A DNA stretch of 64,000 nucleotides from Arthrobacter sp. cf158 (GCF_900106835.1 NZ_FNNR01000006.1:310001-374000), one strand, 5' to 3'. Shown: positions 31,762-40,619, numbered from the stretch's first letter. The notes: generated from the letters alone by a model not told the origin. Numbers and translations: made by a program.

Positions 31762-32376
31762 ATGAGCAAGCTGGCACCCACACCGGGTCAGACCGTTGGC
31801 CCCTTCTACGGCTACGCCCTTCCCTTTAACAAGGACAACGAACTCCTGGCTCCGGGCAGCCCCGGCAGCATCCGCCTCCAAGGCACCGTGTACGACGGCG
31901 CGGGGAACGCTATCCCGGATGCCATCCTGGAAATCTGGCAGCCGGACTCCGAGGGCAAGATCGTCCAGCGCACCGGCTCCCTGGTCCGCGATGGCTACAC
32001 GTTCACCGGCTGGGGCCGCGGCTCCGTGGGCAACTCGGGCGTGTACACCTTCACCACGGTCAACCCCGGCCCCACGGCTCCCGGCGCGGCAGCGTTCATC
32101 TCCGTGGCGGTCTTCGCCCGCGGCCTCATGAACCGTCTCTTCACCCGCGTGTACCTTCCCGAAAACGAGGAAGCGCTGGCCAATGACCCTCTGCTGAGCT
32201 CCCTCGACCCGGAGCGCCGCAAGACGCTGATCGCCCGCCGCGACGCCGATGGTGGCCTCACCTGGGACATCCGCCTGCAGGGTGGCGACGAGACCGTGTT
32301 CCTGGACTTCCAGCAGGACGGCTCGCTGGAAACCAGCGTCAATGCGGACCATTCTGAAGGGGAAAACCAGGCATGA
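31762..32376 (+). CDS. pcaG: Protocatechuate 3,4-dioxygenase alpha subunit
   Basis: 204 residues, the usual PcaG length. TPGQTVGPFYGYAL opens the protein, followed by ILEIWQPDSEGK and NRLFTRVYLPENEEA. It is the non-catalytic partner that shapes the active site of PcaH. Its stop overlaps the pcaB start by 4 bases (ATGA), so translation is coupled. Confidence 0.93.
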   Translation: MSKLAPTPGQTVGPFYGYALPFNKDNELLAPGSPGSIRLQGTVYDGAGNAIPDAILEIWQPDSEGKIVQRTGSLVRDGYTFTGWGRGSVGNSGVYTFTTVNPGPTAPGAAAFISVAVFARGLMNRLFTRVYLPENEEALANDPLLSSLDPERRKTLIARRDADGGLTWDIRLQGGDETVFLDFQQDGSLETSVNADHSEGENQA

Positions 32377-33812
32377 CCGACGGCGACTTCGGCCTCCTCA
32401 GCCCCGTCTCGGCGTCGTCCGCTGTGGCGGCGCTGACGGGCGACCGTGCCGTGATCGCGGCGATCCTCGGTGTCGAAGCCTCCTGGGCTGCCGTCCTTGA
32501 GGGTGCGGGGCTTGTCCCTGCCGGATCCGCCGCTGTGGTGGCCGAAGCCGCCCATGGTGACTCCTACGACGTAGCTTCGGTAGCGGAACGCGCCCAGGGT
32601 GGCGCCAACCCGGTGATTCCTTTGCTCGGAGACCTGCGTGCTCGCGTCAAGGAGTTGGACACCTCGGGAATCGGTGCCGGCAAAGCTGTCCACACGTCGC
32701 TGACCAGCCAGGACGTCCTCGACTCCGCCCTGATGCTGCTGGCCAGCCGCACCGTTTCCGCGCTCCTGGTTGACGTCAAGGGCACGACGACGGCGCTCGC
32801 CACCTTGGCGGAGCAGCATGCGGACACGCTGTGCGTGGGCAGGAGCCTGACACAGCACGCGCTTCCGTACACGTTCGGGCTCAAGGCTGCGCAGTGGTTC
32901 CACGGCGTGGCGGCTGCGGCTGCCCGCTTGGAATCCCTTGAATTGCCGGTCCAGTTCGGCGGGGCCGGCGGGACGTTGGCCTCAGGCACGAAGCTCACCG
33001 CGGGCTCGGACTCCACGCCGTTCACCCTTGCGGATTCCTTGGCTGCCGAACTGGGCCTCGCACCTGTTACAGCGCCGTGGCACACCAACCGCCTCGCGGT
33101 CACGGCCCTCGGCGACGGGCTCGCCGCCCTGATCGACTCCTTCGGCAAGATCGCTGCAGACCTGCTGTTCCTGAGCCGCCCGGAAGTCGGCGAACTGGGC
33201 GAACCGCTGGCTGCCGGACGCGGTGTTTCCTCGGCCATGCCCCAGAAGCAGAACCCCGTGCTGTCCGTGCTCATCCGCAGTGCGGCGTTGCAGGCTCCCG
33301 CTCTTGCCGCGCAACTGCACCTTGCCGCAGCAACATTCAACGACGAGCGCCCCGATGGTGCCTGGCACAGCGAATGGCCGGCTCTGCGTCGGCTGCTCTC
33401 GTTGGCCCTGGGCGCAGCCGGACACCTCCGCGAACTCACCGAAGGCCTCCGTGTCTTCCCCGAGGCGATGCGCAGGAACCTGGAGCTCTCCGGGCCGCTG
33501 CTGCTCAGCGAAGGTGTGGCTGCCGCCGTCGCGCCTCTCCTCGGTGAGGCCGGAAAGCAGAAGCTGCAGGCCGTCGTCGACGAAACCCTGAAAGCACCCG
33601 CCGCCGAGCAGTCGCGGATCTATACCAAGCTTCTGCGCGAAGCCGTGCCCGCGGACAAGGTCTCCGACGCCACGCTTGAAGAGCTCCTGGACCCCGCGAG
33701 CTACCTCGGTGAGGCATCGGAGATCAGCCGCCGCATCCTGGACGCCTACCCCGACTTCACGGCGCCAGCAACAAACACGGGAATCTCAACGAAGGGAGCC
33801 ACTCGTGGCTAA
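32373..33812 (+). CDS. pcaB: 3-Carboxy-cis,cis-muconate cycloisomerase
   Basis: 479 residues of the fumarase/argininosuccinate lyase superfamily, with the signature SSAMPQKQNPVLS and the conserved HTSLTSQDVLDSALML and GRSLTQHALPYTFG blocks. It converts 3-carboxymuconate to 4-carboxymuconolactone. The C-terminus is somewhat longer than the 450-residue norm. It overlaps pcaD by 8 bases. Confidence 0.92.
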   Translation: MTDGDFGLLSPVSASSAVAALTGDRAVIAAILGVEASWAAVLEGAGLVPAGSAAVVAEAAHGDSYDVASVAERAQGGANPVIPLLGDLRARVKELDTSGIGAGKAVHTSLTSQDVLDSALMLLASRTVSALLVDVKGTTTALATLAEQHADTLCVGRSLTQHALPYTFGLKAAQWFHGVAAAAARLESLELPVQFGGAGGTLASGTKLTAGSDSTPFTLADSLAAELGLAPVTAPWHTNRLAVTALGDGLAALIDSFGKIAADLLFLSRPEVGELGEPLAAGRGVSSAMPQKQNPVLSVLIRSAALQAPALAAQLHLAAATFNDERPDGAWHSEWPALRRLLSLALGAAGHLRELTEGLRVFPEAMRRNLELSGPLLLSEGVAAAVAPLLGEAGKQKLQAVVDETLKAPAAEQSRIYTKLLREAVPADKVSDATLEELLDPASYLGEASEISRRILDAYPDFTAPATNTGISTKGATRG

Positions 33813-34608
33813 GCCAACAGTCAAGGCCGTGCTGCTGTCCCCGCAGCGCGAACTCGGAGCCAAGCCGCTCTTGGTAGTGGGCCCGTCGCTGGGCACGTCC
33901 ACTGTGCTGTGGACTGAAACCGCGGCCCTCCTCGGCGATGAGTACGACGTCATCGGTTGGGACCTCCCCGGTCACGGCATCTCGCCCACCACCACCGAAG
34001 GTTTCGATATTGCGGAACTGGCTGACGCCGTCGTCGATCTTGTCGACTCGGTGAGTCCTGGCGCGAACTTCCACTACGCTGGCGTCTCGCTGGGCGGGGC
34101 CACCGGCCTGCAGCTCGGCATCAAGCACGGCGACCGCCTCCGCAGCCTGTCCGTGCAGTGCAGCGGCGCCAAGCTCGGCACCCCCGAAGGCTGGCTGGAG
34201 CGCGCCGAGACGGTTCGTCAGCTGGGCACGCCGGTGATGATCCAAGGCTCCGCTGAACGCTGGTTCGGGCCGGGATTCATGGACCGCCAGCCCGAGATCA
34301 GCAGCCGCCTCCTGCACGCGCTCCGCGACGCCGACCGCTTTGGCTACTCGTTCTGCTGCGAAGCCCTCGCCGCTTTCGATGTCCGCGAGCAGCTCGGCAG
34401 CATCACTGTCCCTACACAGGTGATTGCCGGCGTCGAGGATTCAGTAGCGCCGCCGTCGCTCGCCGAAGAAACGGCCGAAGGCATCCGAGCCGGTGGAGGA
34501 CTCGCGCAGGTGGAAACGCTCGACGGCGTCGCGCACCTGGCGCCCGCGGAAGCACCAGCCGCCGTGGCTGAACTGATGCGCACCTTTATGAAGGAGAACG
34601 GACGATGA
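33805..34608 (+). CDS. pcaD: 3-Oxoadipate enol-lactonase
   Basis: 267 residues from GTG 33805, with GAAGGGAG about 5-10 bases upstream. The alpha/beta-hydrolase core shows GWDLPGHG, the nucleophile Ser in YAGVSLGG, Asp in AGVEDSVAP and His near VAHLAPAEAP. It hydrolyses 3-oxoadipate enol-lactone to 3-oxoadipate. In some actinobacteria PcaD is fused to PcaC as PcaL; here they are separate genes overlapping by 4 bases. Confidence 0.9.
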   Translation: MAKPTVKAVLLSPQRELGAKPLLVVGPSLGTSTVLWTETAALLGDEYDVIGWDLPGHGISPTTTEGFDIAELADAVVDLVDSVSPGANFHYAGVSLGGATGLQLGIKHGDRLRSLSVQCSGAKLGTPEGWLERAETVRQLGTPVMIQGSAERWFGPGFMDRQPEISSRLLHALRDADRFGYSFCCEALAAFDVREQLGSITVPTQVIAGVEDSVAPPSLAEETAEGIRAGGGLAQVETLDGVAHLAPAEAPAAVAELMRTFMKENGR

Positions 34609-35051
34609 CCTCTTCTGAACACAACGGCGCTGTACGGAATGGCGCCGTTCAGTCTGATGCCACCGCACAGGACATTTACGACGCCGGCATGGTGGTTCGC
34701 CGCGAAGTGCTCGGCGACGCGCACGTGGACCGGGCGAACGCCAACAAGGATTCCTTTACCGAGGACTACCAGGACATGATCACCAGGATCGCCTGGGGTG
34801 GCATCTGGACGCGGCCTGGCCTGAGCCGGCAAATGCGTTCCGCCGTCACCCTCACGGCGCTGGTGGCACATGGTCACTGGGAGGAGCTGGCCATGCATGT
34901 CCGGGCGGCCCTCAACAACGGCCTAAGCAGGGACGAAATCAAGGAAATCCTGCTGCAGACCGCCATTTATTGCAGTGTGCCGTCGGCCAACTCGGCCTTC
35001 AAGACGGCCCAAAAAGTATTCGCCGAGATCGACGCGGCCGAACCCAACTGA
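34605..35051 (+). CDS. pcaC: 4-Carboxymuconolactone decarboxylase
   Basis: 148 residues of the CMD/AhpD-like fold. REVLGDAHVDRANANKD and the RPGLSRQMRSAVTLTALVAHGHWEELAMHVRAAL stretch with the following IKEILLQTAIYCSVPSAN are typical. It decarboxylates 4-carboxymuconolactone to 3-oxoadipate enol-lactone, the substrate of PcaD encoded just upstream. A 90-base gap to the thiolase gene follows. Confidence 0.93.
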   Translation: MTSSEHNGAVRNGAVQSDATAQDIYDAGMVVRREVLGDAHVDRANANKDSFTEDYQDMITRIAWGGIWTRPGLSRQMRSAVTLTALVAHGHWEELAMHVRAALNNGLSRDEIKEILLQTAIYCSVPSANSAFKTAQKVFAEIDAAEPN

Positions 35052-35141
35052 GTTCCCCCAACTAGCTCGCAATCGTGGTTGTTCTGAGCCCTCATAAACA
35101 ACCTCTACTGCCAGCCAGTTGGGCAAGAGAAAGAGAAACCC

Positions 35142-36356
35142 ATGAATCAGGCTTTCGTGTACGACGCCGTGCGCACGCCCTTTGGCAAGTTCGGCTCCGG
35201 ACTTGCCGCAGTCCGTCCCGATGACCTTGCCGCCCACGTGGTCCGTGAGTCCGTCAAGCGGGCCCCTGGGCTCGACGTTGAGCGGATCGACGAGGTGGTG
35301 TTCGGTAACGCCAACGGCGCCGGCGAAGAAAACCGCAACGTTGCCCGTATGGCCACCCTGCTCGCTGGCCTGCCGGTCTCCATTCCGGGAACCTCGGTCA
35401 ACCGGCTCTGCGGGTCCTCCTTGGACGCGGCGATCATCGCTTCGCGCCAGATCAACGCCGGCGACGCTGAGTTGATGCTGGTGGGCGGCGCCGAATCCAT
35501 GTCCCGCGCGCCGTGGGTGCTGCCCAAGACGTCCAAGCCCTACCCGGCCGGTGACATGACCTTGGCGTCCACCACGCTGGGCTGGCGTTTGGTGAACCCG
35601 GCCATGAACAAGGACTGGACCATCTCCTTGGGCGAGGCCACCGAGCGGCTCCGCGAGAAGTACGGGATCACCCGTGAACGCCAGGACCAGTTCGCTGCTG
35701 ATTCGCACAATTTGGCGGATGCTGCGTGGAATGAAGGCTTCTACGACAACCTGGTCTCGCAGGTTCCGGGCACCGACCTTGTCCGGGACGAAGGCATCCG
35801 TGCCGGTTCTTCGGCTGAGAAGCTGGCTGGCCTGAAGACCGTCTTCCGCCCTGAGTCGGACGGGCCCGACGGCGGCACGGTCACCGCCGGAAACGCCTCG
35901 CCTTTGTCTGATGGTGCTTCGGCTGCGTGGATCGGCTCCGAAGCCGCGTCTTCCATACTCGGCCTGGAGCCCCTCGCCCGCATCGCCGGTCGCGGTGCGC
36001 ACGGCAACGATCCCCAGTTCTTCGGCTTCGCCCCGGTGGAGGCCGCGAACAAGGCCCTCGCGAAGGCGGGGATCGGCTGGGACCAGGTTGGCGCCGTCGA
36101 ACTTAACGAGGCGTTCGCCGCGCAATCACTGGCGTGCGTTGACGCGTGGGGCATTGACCCCGCAATCGTGAACCAGCACGGTGGTGCAATCGCGATGGGA
36201 CACCCGCTGGGTGCCTCCGGTACCCGCATCCTGGGAACGCTGGCTCGATCCTTGCAGGCCTCCGGCCAGCGCTGGGGCGTGGCAGCGATCTGCATCGGCG
36301 TGGGCCAAGGCCTGGCCGTGGTGCTCGAAAACGTCACTGCCGGCGCGTCGGCATAG
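35142..36356 (+). CDS. pcaF: 3-Oxoadipyl-CoA thiolase
   Basis: 404 residues with the thiolase active-site Cys in NRLCGSSLDAAI (about residue 90), the His in LNEAFAAQSLA/NQHGGAIAMGHPLG and the C-terminal Cys in AICIGVGQG. It cleaves 3-oxoadipyl-CoA to succinyl-CoA and acetyl-CoA. The link to beta-ketoadipate rather than fatty acids rests on its place between pcaC and pcaIJ. A purine-rich GAAAGAGAAA precedes ATG 35142. Confidence 0.9.
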   Translation: MNQAFVYDAVRTPFGKFGSGLAAVRPDDLAAHVVRESVKRAPGLDVERIDEVVFGNANGAGEENRNVARMATLLAGLPVSIPGTSVNRLCGSSLDAAIIASRQINAGDAELMLVGGAESMSRAPWVLPKTSKPYPAGDMTLASTTLGWRLVNPAMNKDWTISLGEATERLREKYGITRERQDQFAADSHNLADAAWNEGFYDNLVSQVPGTDLVRDEGIRAGSSAEKLAGLKTVFRPESDGPDGGTVTAGNASPLSDGASAAWIGSEAASSILGLEPLARIAGRGAHGNDPQFFGFAPVEAANKALAKAGIGWDQVGAVELNEAFAAQSLACVDAWGIDPAIVNQHGGAIAMGHPLGASGTRILGTLARSLQASGQRWGVAAICIGVGQGLAVVLENVTAGASA

Positions 36357-36370
36357 AAGGGGTAAGAGTC

Positions 36371-37054
36371 ATGCTGAATTTCATTGACACTGTGGGCGAG
36401 GCTGTCGCCAGCATCAAGGATGGGTCCACCGTGATGATCGGAGGCTTCGGCAACGCCGGCCAGCCGTTCGAGCTGATCGACGCCCTCTTGGATTGCGGCG
36501 CGAAGGACCTGACCGTGGTCAACAACAACGCCGGCCAAGGCGACCAGGGCCTGGCGCTGCTGATCAAGGAAGGCCGGGTCCGCAAGATGATCTGTTCCTT
36601 CCCGAGGCAGTCCGATTCCTGGCACTTCGACGCCAAGTACCACGCTGGCGAGATTGAGCTGGAACTGGTTCCGCAGGGCAACCTGGCTGAGCGCATCCGT
36701 GCCGCCGGTGCCGGAATCGGCGGCTTCTTCACTCCCACCAGCTACGGCACCACGTTGGCTGAGGGCAAGGAGAGCAGGTTCTTGGACGGGAAGTGGCAGG
36801 TCTTCGAAACGCCAATCCACGCCGACGTCGCGCTCATCAAGGCACTCAAGGCTGACGGCAAGGGCAACCTTGTGTACCGCAAGACCGCCCGGAACTTCGG
36901 CCCCATCATGGCCGCTGCTGCCAAACACACCATTGTGCAGGTATCGGAGATCGTGCCTACCGGTTCGTTGGATCCGGAGAACGTGGTGACACCCGGTATC
37001 TACGTCAACAGCGTGGTCCGCGTCAGCGGTTCCAGCGCAGAGAAGGTGGCCTGA
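36371..37054 (+). CDS. pcaI: 3-Oxoadipate CoA-transferase subunit A
   Basis: 227 residues of the class I CoA-transferase alpha type: GSTVMIGGFGNAGQPFELIDAL, the NNNAGQGDQGLALL loop and GGFFTPTSYGT. With PcaJ it transfers CoA from succinyl-CoA to 3-oxoadipate. It lies 14 bases after pcaF and 2 bases before pcaJ. Confidence 0.92.
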   Translation: MLNFIDTVGEAVASIKDGSTVMIGGFGNAGQPFELIDALLDCGAKDLTVVNNNAGQGDQGLALLIKEGRVRKMICSFPRQSDSWHFDAKYHAGEIELELVPQGNLAERIRAAGAGIGGFFTPTSYGTTLAEGKESRFLDGKWQVFETPIHADVALIKALKADGKGNLVYRKTARNFGPIMAAAAKHTIVQVSEIVPTGSLDPENVVTPGIYVNSVVRVSGSSAEKVA

Positions 37055-37056
37055 TT

Positions 37057-37728
37057 ATGAGCACCCAAACCAGCATCCAGACCTCGGAAAAGCCGTTGGG
37101 CCGCGACGAGCTCGCCCAGTTGGTGGCCCGCGACATCGCCCCCGGTTCGTTCGTGAACCTGGGCATCGGCCAGCCCACTCTCGTGTCCAATTACCTCACC
37201 GAGGAACAGAACATCACGCTCCACACGGAGAACGGGATGCTCGGTATGGGCCCGGAGGCCGAAGGTGATGAGATCGATGAAGACTTGATCAACGCCGGCA
37301 AGATTCCCGTCACCGAGCTGCCCGGAGCCGCGTACTTCCACCATGCCGACTCGTTCGCCATCATGCGTGGCGGGCACCTGGATATCTGCGTTCTCGGCGC
37401 GTTCCAGGTTTCCGCCAACGGCGATCTAGCCAACTGGCACACCGGAGCCCCGGGGGCCATCCCCGCCGTCGGTGGCGCAATGGACCTGGCCACCGGCGCC
37501 AAGGACGTTTTTGTGATGATGACCTTGCTGACCCGCGAGGGCGTGTCCAAGCTCGTGGAGCAGTGCACCTACCCGGTCACCGGCGTCGGCTGCGTCACCC
37601 GCGTGTACACGGACAAAGCCGTGTTCCTCACCGGACCCGACGGCGTCACGGTCCGCGAGACCTTCGGCTGCACCTTCGAGGAAATCCAGGAGCTCGTGCC
37701 GCTGCCCCTGAAGGCCAAGGCAGAGTAG
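37057..37728 (+). CDS. pcaJ: 3-Oxoadipate CoA-transferase subunit B
   Basis: 223 residues of the class I CoA-transferase beta type. FVNLGIGQPTLVSNYL and the ENGMLGMGP segment hold the catalytic Glu of the family (the Glu of HTENGML). The C-terminal coding end, GCAGAGTAG, is itself the start of the first stem-loop repeat unit at 37720. The stop codon, and possibly the last residue or two, therefore derive from the repeat. Confidence 0.92.
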   Translation: MSTQTSIQTSEKPLGRDELAQLVARDIAPGSFVNLGIGQPTLVSNYLTEEQNITLHTENGMLGMGPEAEGDEIDEDLINAGKIPVTELPGAAYFHHADSFAIMRGGHLDICVLGAFQVSANGDLANWHTGAPGAIPAVGGAMDLATGAKDVFVMMTLLTREGVSKLVEQCTYPVTGVGCVTRVYTDKAVFLTGPDGVTVRETFGCTFEEIQELVPLPLKAKAE

Positions 37729-37962
37729 GCCCCGCAACGTTGGACCCTTGTGTTGTGTGGCCCGCTCTGCGTGGTTTTTCGCGAGTTCGGGGCGCAGAGT
37801 AGGCCCCGCAACGTTGGACCCTTGTGTTGTGAGGCCCGCTCTGCGTGGTATTTCGCGAGATTAGGGCGCAGAGCGGGCCCCGCAAGTTCGAGCCCTTGTG
37901 TTGTGTGGCCCGCTTTGCGCGGTATTTCGCGAGTTCGGGGCGCAGAGTAGGCCCCGCAACGC
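37720..37962. repeat. 74-bp stem-loop tandem repeat, array B
   Basis: The right-half motif GCAGAG-AGGCCCCGCAA occurs at 37720, 37794, 37868 and 37942, an exact period of 74, with three left halves TTGTG-GGCCCGCT-TGCG between. Left and right halves of a unit pair over about 19 bp. Units share the sequence family of array A (27754-27892). The region fills the whole pcaJ-pcaR gap. Confidence 0.9.
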
Positions 37963-37980
37963 ACTCTAGGATTGGTAACC

Positions 37981-38784
37981 ATGAGCGACTCCGCAGTTAC
38001 CCCGCAGGCCAGCGACCAGTACGTCCAGTCGCTGGCCCGCGGGCTCGCCGTGATCCGGGCGTTCGACGCGAACAATCCGCTCATGACTCTCAGCGAAGTG
38101 GCTGCCCGCACGGACCTGACGCGAGCCACGGCCCGGCGGTTCCTGCACACGTTGGTTGAGCTCGGCTACGTCCGCACCGACGGCAAAACGTTCGCGCTCA
38201 CGGCCAAGGTGCTGCAGCTCGGCTACTCATACCTCTCGGCGCTGTCGTTGCCTCAGTTGGCCCAGCCGCACCTGGAGCAGCTCAGCTTGAAGCTGGGGGA
38301 GTCCACCTCCGCCGCAGTCCTCGACGGCCCGGATATCTTCTATGTGGCCCGCGTTGCCACGCGCCGGATCATGAACGTCGGCATCACCGTCGGTACCCGG
38401 TTCCCCGCGTACGCCACGTCCATGGGTCGCGTCCTGCTCGCCGGACTGCCGCAGGCCCAGCTTGAGGCTTACCTCACGACGGCGGAACTCACTCCGCTCA
38501 CGCCGCGAACCGTCGCCAGCGTTCCCGACTTGAGGGCCGCCGTCGAGCATGTCCGTGCGCAAGGCTGGTGCTTGCTGGACCAGGAGCTGGAAATCGGCCT
38601 CATGTCCATCGCAGCCCCGGTGTGGAACCACAACAACGGCGACAACGTCGCGGCCATCAACGTGTCACTGCAGGCCCAAGCGGTCGCAGCGCAGCCGGAT
38701 CCGGACGCCTATCTGGATTCAGTCCGAGCCGAAGTAGTGGCCACGGCCAACGCGATCTCGCAGGACGTCTCGGCCAAGCACTGA
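37981..38784 (+). CDS. pcaR: IclR regulator of the PcaR/PcaU/PobR subfamily
   Basis: 267 residues from ATG 37981 (TAGGA 10 bases upstream; TTG 37972 is an alternative). The N-terminus YVQSLARGLAVIRAFDANNPLMTLSEVAARTDLTRATARRFL and GKTFALTAKVLQLGYSYLS region are hallmarks of beta-ketoadipate pathway regulators. It probably binds the palindrome near 27921 and activates the operon with a pathway intermediate as effector (inference). It is separated from pcaJ only by repeat array B. Confidence 0.85.
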   Translation: MSDSAVTPQASDQYVQSLARGLAVIRAFDANNPLMTLSEVAARTDLTRATARRFLHTLVELGYVRTDGKTFALTAKVLQLGYSYLSALSLPQLAQPHLEQLSLKLGESTSAAVLDGPDIFYVARVATRRIMNVGITVGTRFPAYATSMGRVLLAGLPQAQLEAYLTTAELTPLTPRTVASVPDLRAAVEHVRAQGWCLLDQELEIGLMSIAAPVWNHNNGDNVAAINVSLQAQAVAAQPDPDAYLDSVRAEVVATANAISQDVSAKH

Positions 38785-39129
38785 CTAGCTCCGGATCGCC
38801 GCCAACCGCGTCTCCAGGATCCGGCGCACCATGGAATCCGGCACGGGGTTGTCCGCAGAAAACCGCAGCGTCCCGGGTGACCACGAATAACCGCCAAGCT
38901 CCTCCGACATTTCCGGCAGGATCTGCCCGCTGAACGGGTAAAGGGCCAAGTGTTTCTTCGTTTCGAGCACGCTCAGGAAGCCCTTGCCATCAACCAGCAG
39001 CGCGGGCATGCCGTAGCTGACGCCTTCTTCGGCATCGGGCGCGAGTTCGCGGGCGATCCCCACAATCCGCTCAAGGATCCCGCGGTTGGCCTCGCTGACG
39101 TTCTCCAAATATTCGGTGACGGTTCCCAT
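38785..39129 (-). CDS. DUF1801 family protein
   Basis: 114 residues: MGTVTEYLENVSEANRGILERIVGIARELAPDAEEGVSYGMPALLVDGKGFLSV followed by HLALYPFSGQILPEM. This is the YdhG/Frataxin-like DUF1801 fold; its biochemical role is not settled. The start ATG 39129 gives the usual N-terminus although its ribosome site is weak. It abuts the pcaR stop, with no gap between the convergent genes. Confidence 0.82.
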   Translation of the reverse strand: MGTVTEYLENVSEANRGILERIVGIARELAPDAEEGVSYGMPALLVDGKGFLSVLETKKHLALYPFSGQILPEMSEELGGYSWSPGTLRFSADNPVPDSMVRRILETRLAAIRS

Positions 39130-39170
39130 AGGGACATGGTTCACCACATGCGCCTGTATCGGCCAGAGGT

Positions 39171-39569
39171 TTAGCGCTCCGGGATCACCGCGATGCCCTG
39201 GATTTCGATCAGGGCCTCTTTCTGCCAGAGGCGCGTGACGCCGATGCCAGCCATGGCGGGGTACTGCGAGCCGGCCATGTCGCGCCAAATGCGCCCAATC
39301 TCACGGCCGTTCGCCATGTAGTCGTCCACGTCCGTGAGGTAGATGGTCACGTTGACCAGGTCTTCCGGCTGCCCGCCGGCTTCGCGCAACGTCGTCAAAA
39401 CGTTGGTGAACGCCTGGGTGAACTGCTCCACGATGCCGCCGGGAACGATGTTCATGTTCTTATCCAGGGCCGTCTGCCCGCCCAGGAAAACGGTGTTGCC
39501 GGCCAGGATTCCGTGCGCGAAACCCGATGGCTTGGGCAGCGATTCCGGGTTGATCGTTGTGTGGCTCAT
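39171..39569 (-). CDS. RidA family protein, probable catabolic enamine/imine hydrolase
   Basis: 132 residues with AGNTVFLGGQTALD, FTNVLTTLREAGGQPEDLVNVTIYLTD and the C-terminal ALIEIQGIAVIP, a normal RidA architecture. The usual substrate-binding Arg position reads GVTRLWQKEALIEI, so an Arg is available. AGGAGG sits 5-6 bases before ATG 39569. It is divergent from the aryl-CoA operon and may hydrolyse an imine or enamine formed during breakdown of an amino-aromatic compound (inference). Confidence 0.85.
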   Translation of the reverse strand: MSHTTINPESLPKPSGFAHGILAGNTVFLGGQTALDKNMNIVPGGIVEQFTQAFTNVLTTLREAGGQPEDLVNVTIYLTDVDDYMANGREIGRIWRDMAGSQYPAMAGIGVTRLWQKEALIEIQGIAVIPER

Positions 39570-39705
39570 GCTGTTCCTCCTCGTTGTGGCAACTGCAAAA
39601 ACTTTTGGAAAGCCTCTGTGCAGATCATTTCCGCCGTGCTACGTTGAGCATATGTGACGATCGTAAAAAAGTCGACACATCACAAAATCTCGAAGGGAAC
39701 CCGCA

Positions 39706-40560
39706 ATGAAACTAGCCACCTTGCGTACGGCCAGCGGAAGTACGACGGCGGCACTCGCCACGGGCGCCGACTCCTACCTCGCGCTGCCCGCCACTGACGT
39801 GGGGGAACTCCTGGCGCAGGCGGATTGGCGTGCTGTGGTGGAGGGGGCTGCCGCATCCAAGGATCAGACTGTCATCGCTGCAGCTGACGCAGACCTCGCG
39901 CCGCTCCTGCCCCGCGCGGGCAAAGTCATTTGCTGCGGCCTGAACTACGGCGACCACATCCAGGAAATGGGCCGCGAACTTCCTGAGTTCCCCACCCTGT
40001 TCGCCAAATACGCAGACACGCTGGTTGGTGCCGCCGACGCCGTGGAAGTCCACGGCAGCGGACGTGTGGACTGGGAAGCCGAGCTGGCCGTCGTCGTCGG
40101 TTCTGAACTGTTCCGCGCTGACGAAGAACAAGCCCGTGAGGCCATTGCCGGGTACACCGTGGCCAACGACGTTTCCATGCGTGATTGGCAGAACCGGACG
40201 CTTCAGTGGTTCCAGGGCAAGGCCTGGGACGGCACCACCCCTGTTGGTCCGGTCATGCTGACGGCCGATGAGGCAGGCAAAAGCTTCGACGTCCGCGGCT
40301 ACGTCAACGGTGAGCTGGTACAGGAGGGAAACACCAGCACTCTGGTGTTCGGCCCGGCACGGCTGCTGTCCTACATCTCGCAGTTCACCACCCTTCGCCC
40401 CGGCGACCTCGTCCTCACCGGAACTCCTGGGGGAGTGGGCATGGGAATGACCCCGCCGCGCTTCCTCAAGGACGGCGACGTCCTCACCACCGAAATCGAC
40501 GGGATCGGCCGGTTGGAAAACCAGTTCCGGATCCACGCGCCCGTCGCCGCCACCGTCTAA
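39706..40560 (+). CDS. Fumarylacetoacetate hydrolase family protein
   Basis: 284 residues. FAH-type C-terminal domain: VICCGLNYGDHIQEMG, PTLFAKYADTLVG, DWEAELAVVVG with metal-binding acidic residues, and GYTVANDVSMRDWQ. It ends with LVLTGTPGGVGMGMTPPRFLKDGD. Such enzymes cleave acylpyruvates such as fumarylpyruvate, or act as isomerases or decarboxylases of 2-oxo acids. First gene of the rightward aromatic operon. GAAGGGAA lies 6-7 bases before ATG 39706. Confidence 0.88.
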   Translation: MKLATLRTASGSTTAALATGADSYLALPATDVGELLAQADWRAVVEGAAASKDQTVIAAADADLAPLLPRAGKVICCGLNYGDHIQEMGRELPEFPTLFAKYADTLVGAADAVEVHGSGRVDWEAELAVVVGSELFRADEEQAREAIAGYTVANDVSMRDWQNRTLQWFQGKAWDGTTPVGPVMLTADEAGKSFDVRGYVNGELVQEGNTSTLVFGPARLLSYISQFTTLRPGDLVLTGTPGGVGMGMTPPRFLKDGDVLTTEIDGIGRLENQFRIHAPVAATV

Positions 40561-40568
40561 GTCCCACC

Positions 40569-40606
40569 CCACACAAGCGTCACCCCACACAAGCGTCACC
40601 CCACAC
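40569..40606 (+). repeat. 16-bp tandem repeat upstream of the cupin gene
   Basis: CCACACAAGCGTCACC at 40569-40584 is repeated exactly at 40585-40600, with a third partial copy at 40601-40606. It directly precedes the cupin gene's AAGGAGAG ribosome site. Confidence 0.85.
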
Positions 40607-40619
40607 GAAGGAGAGACCC

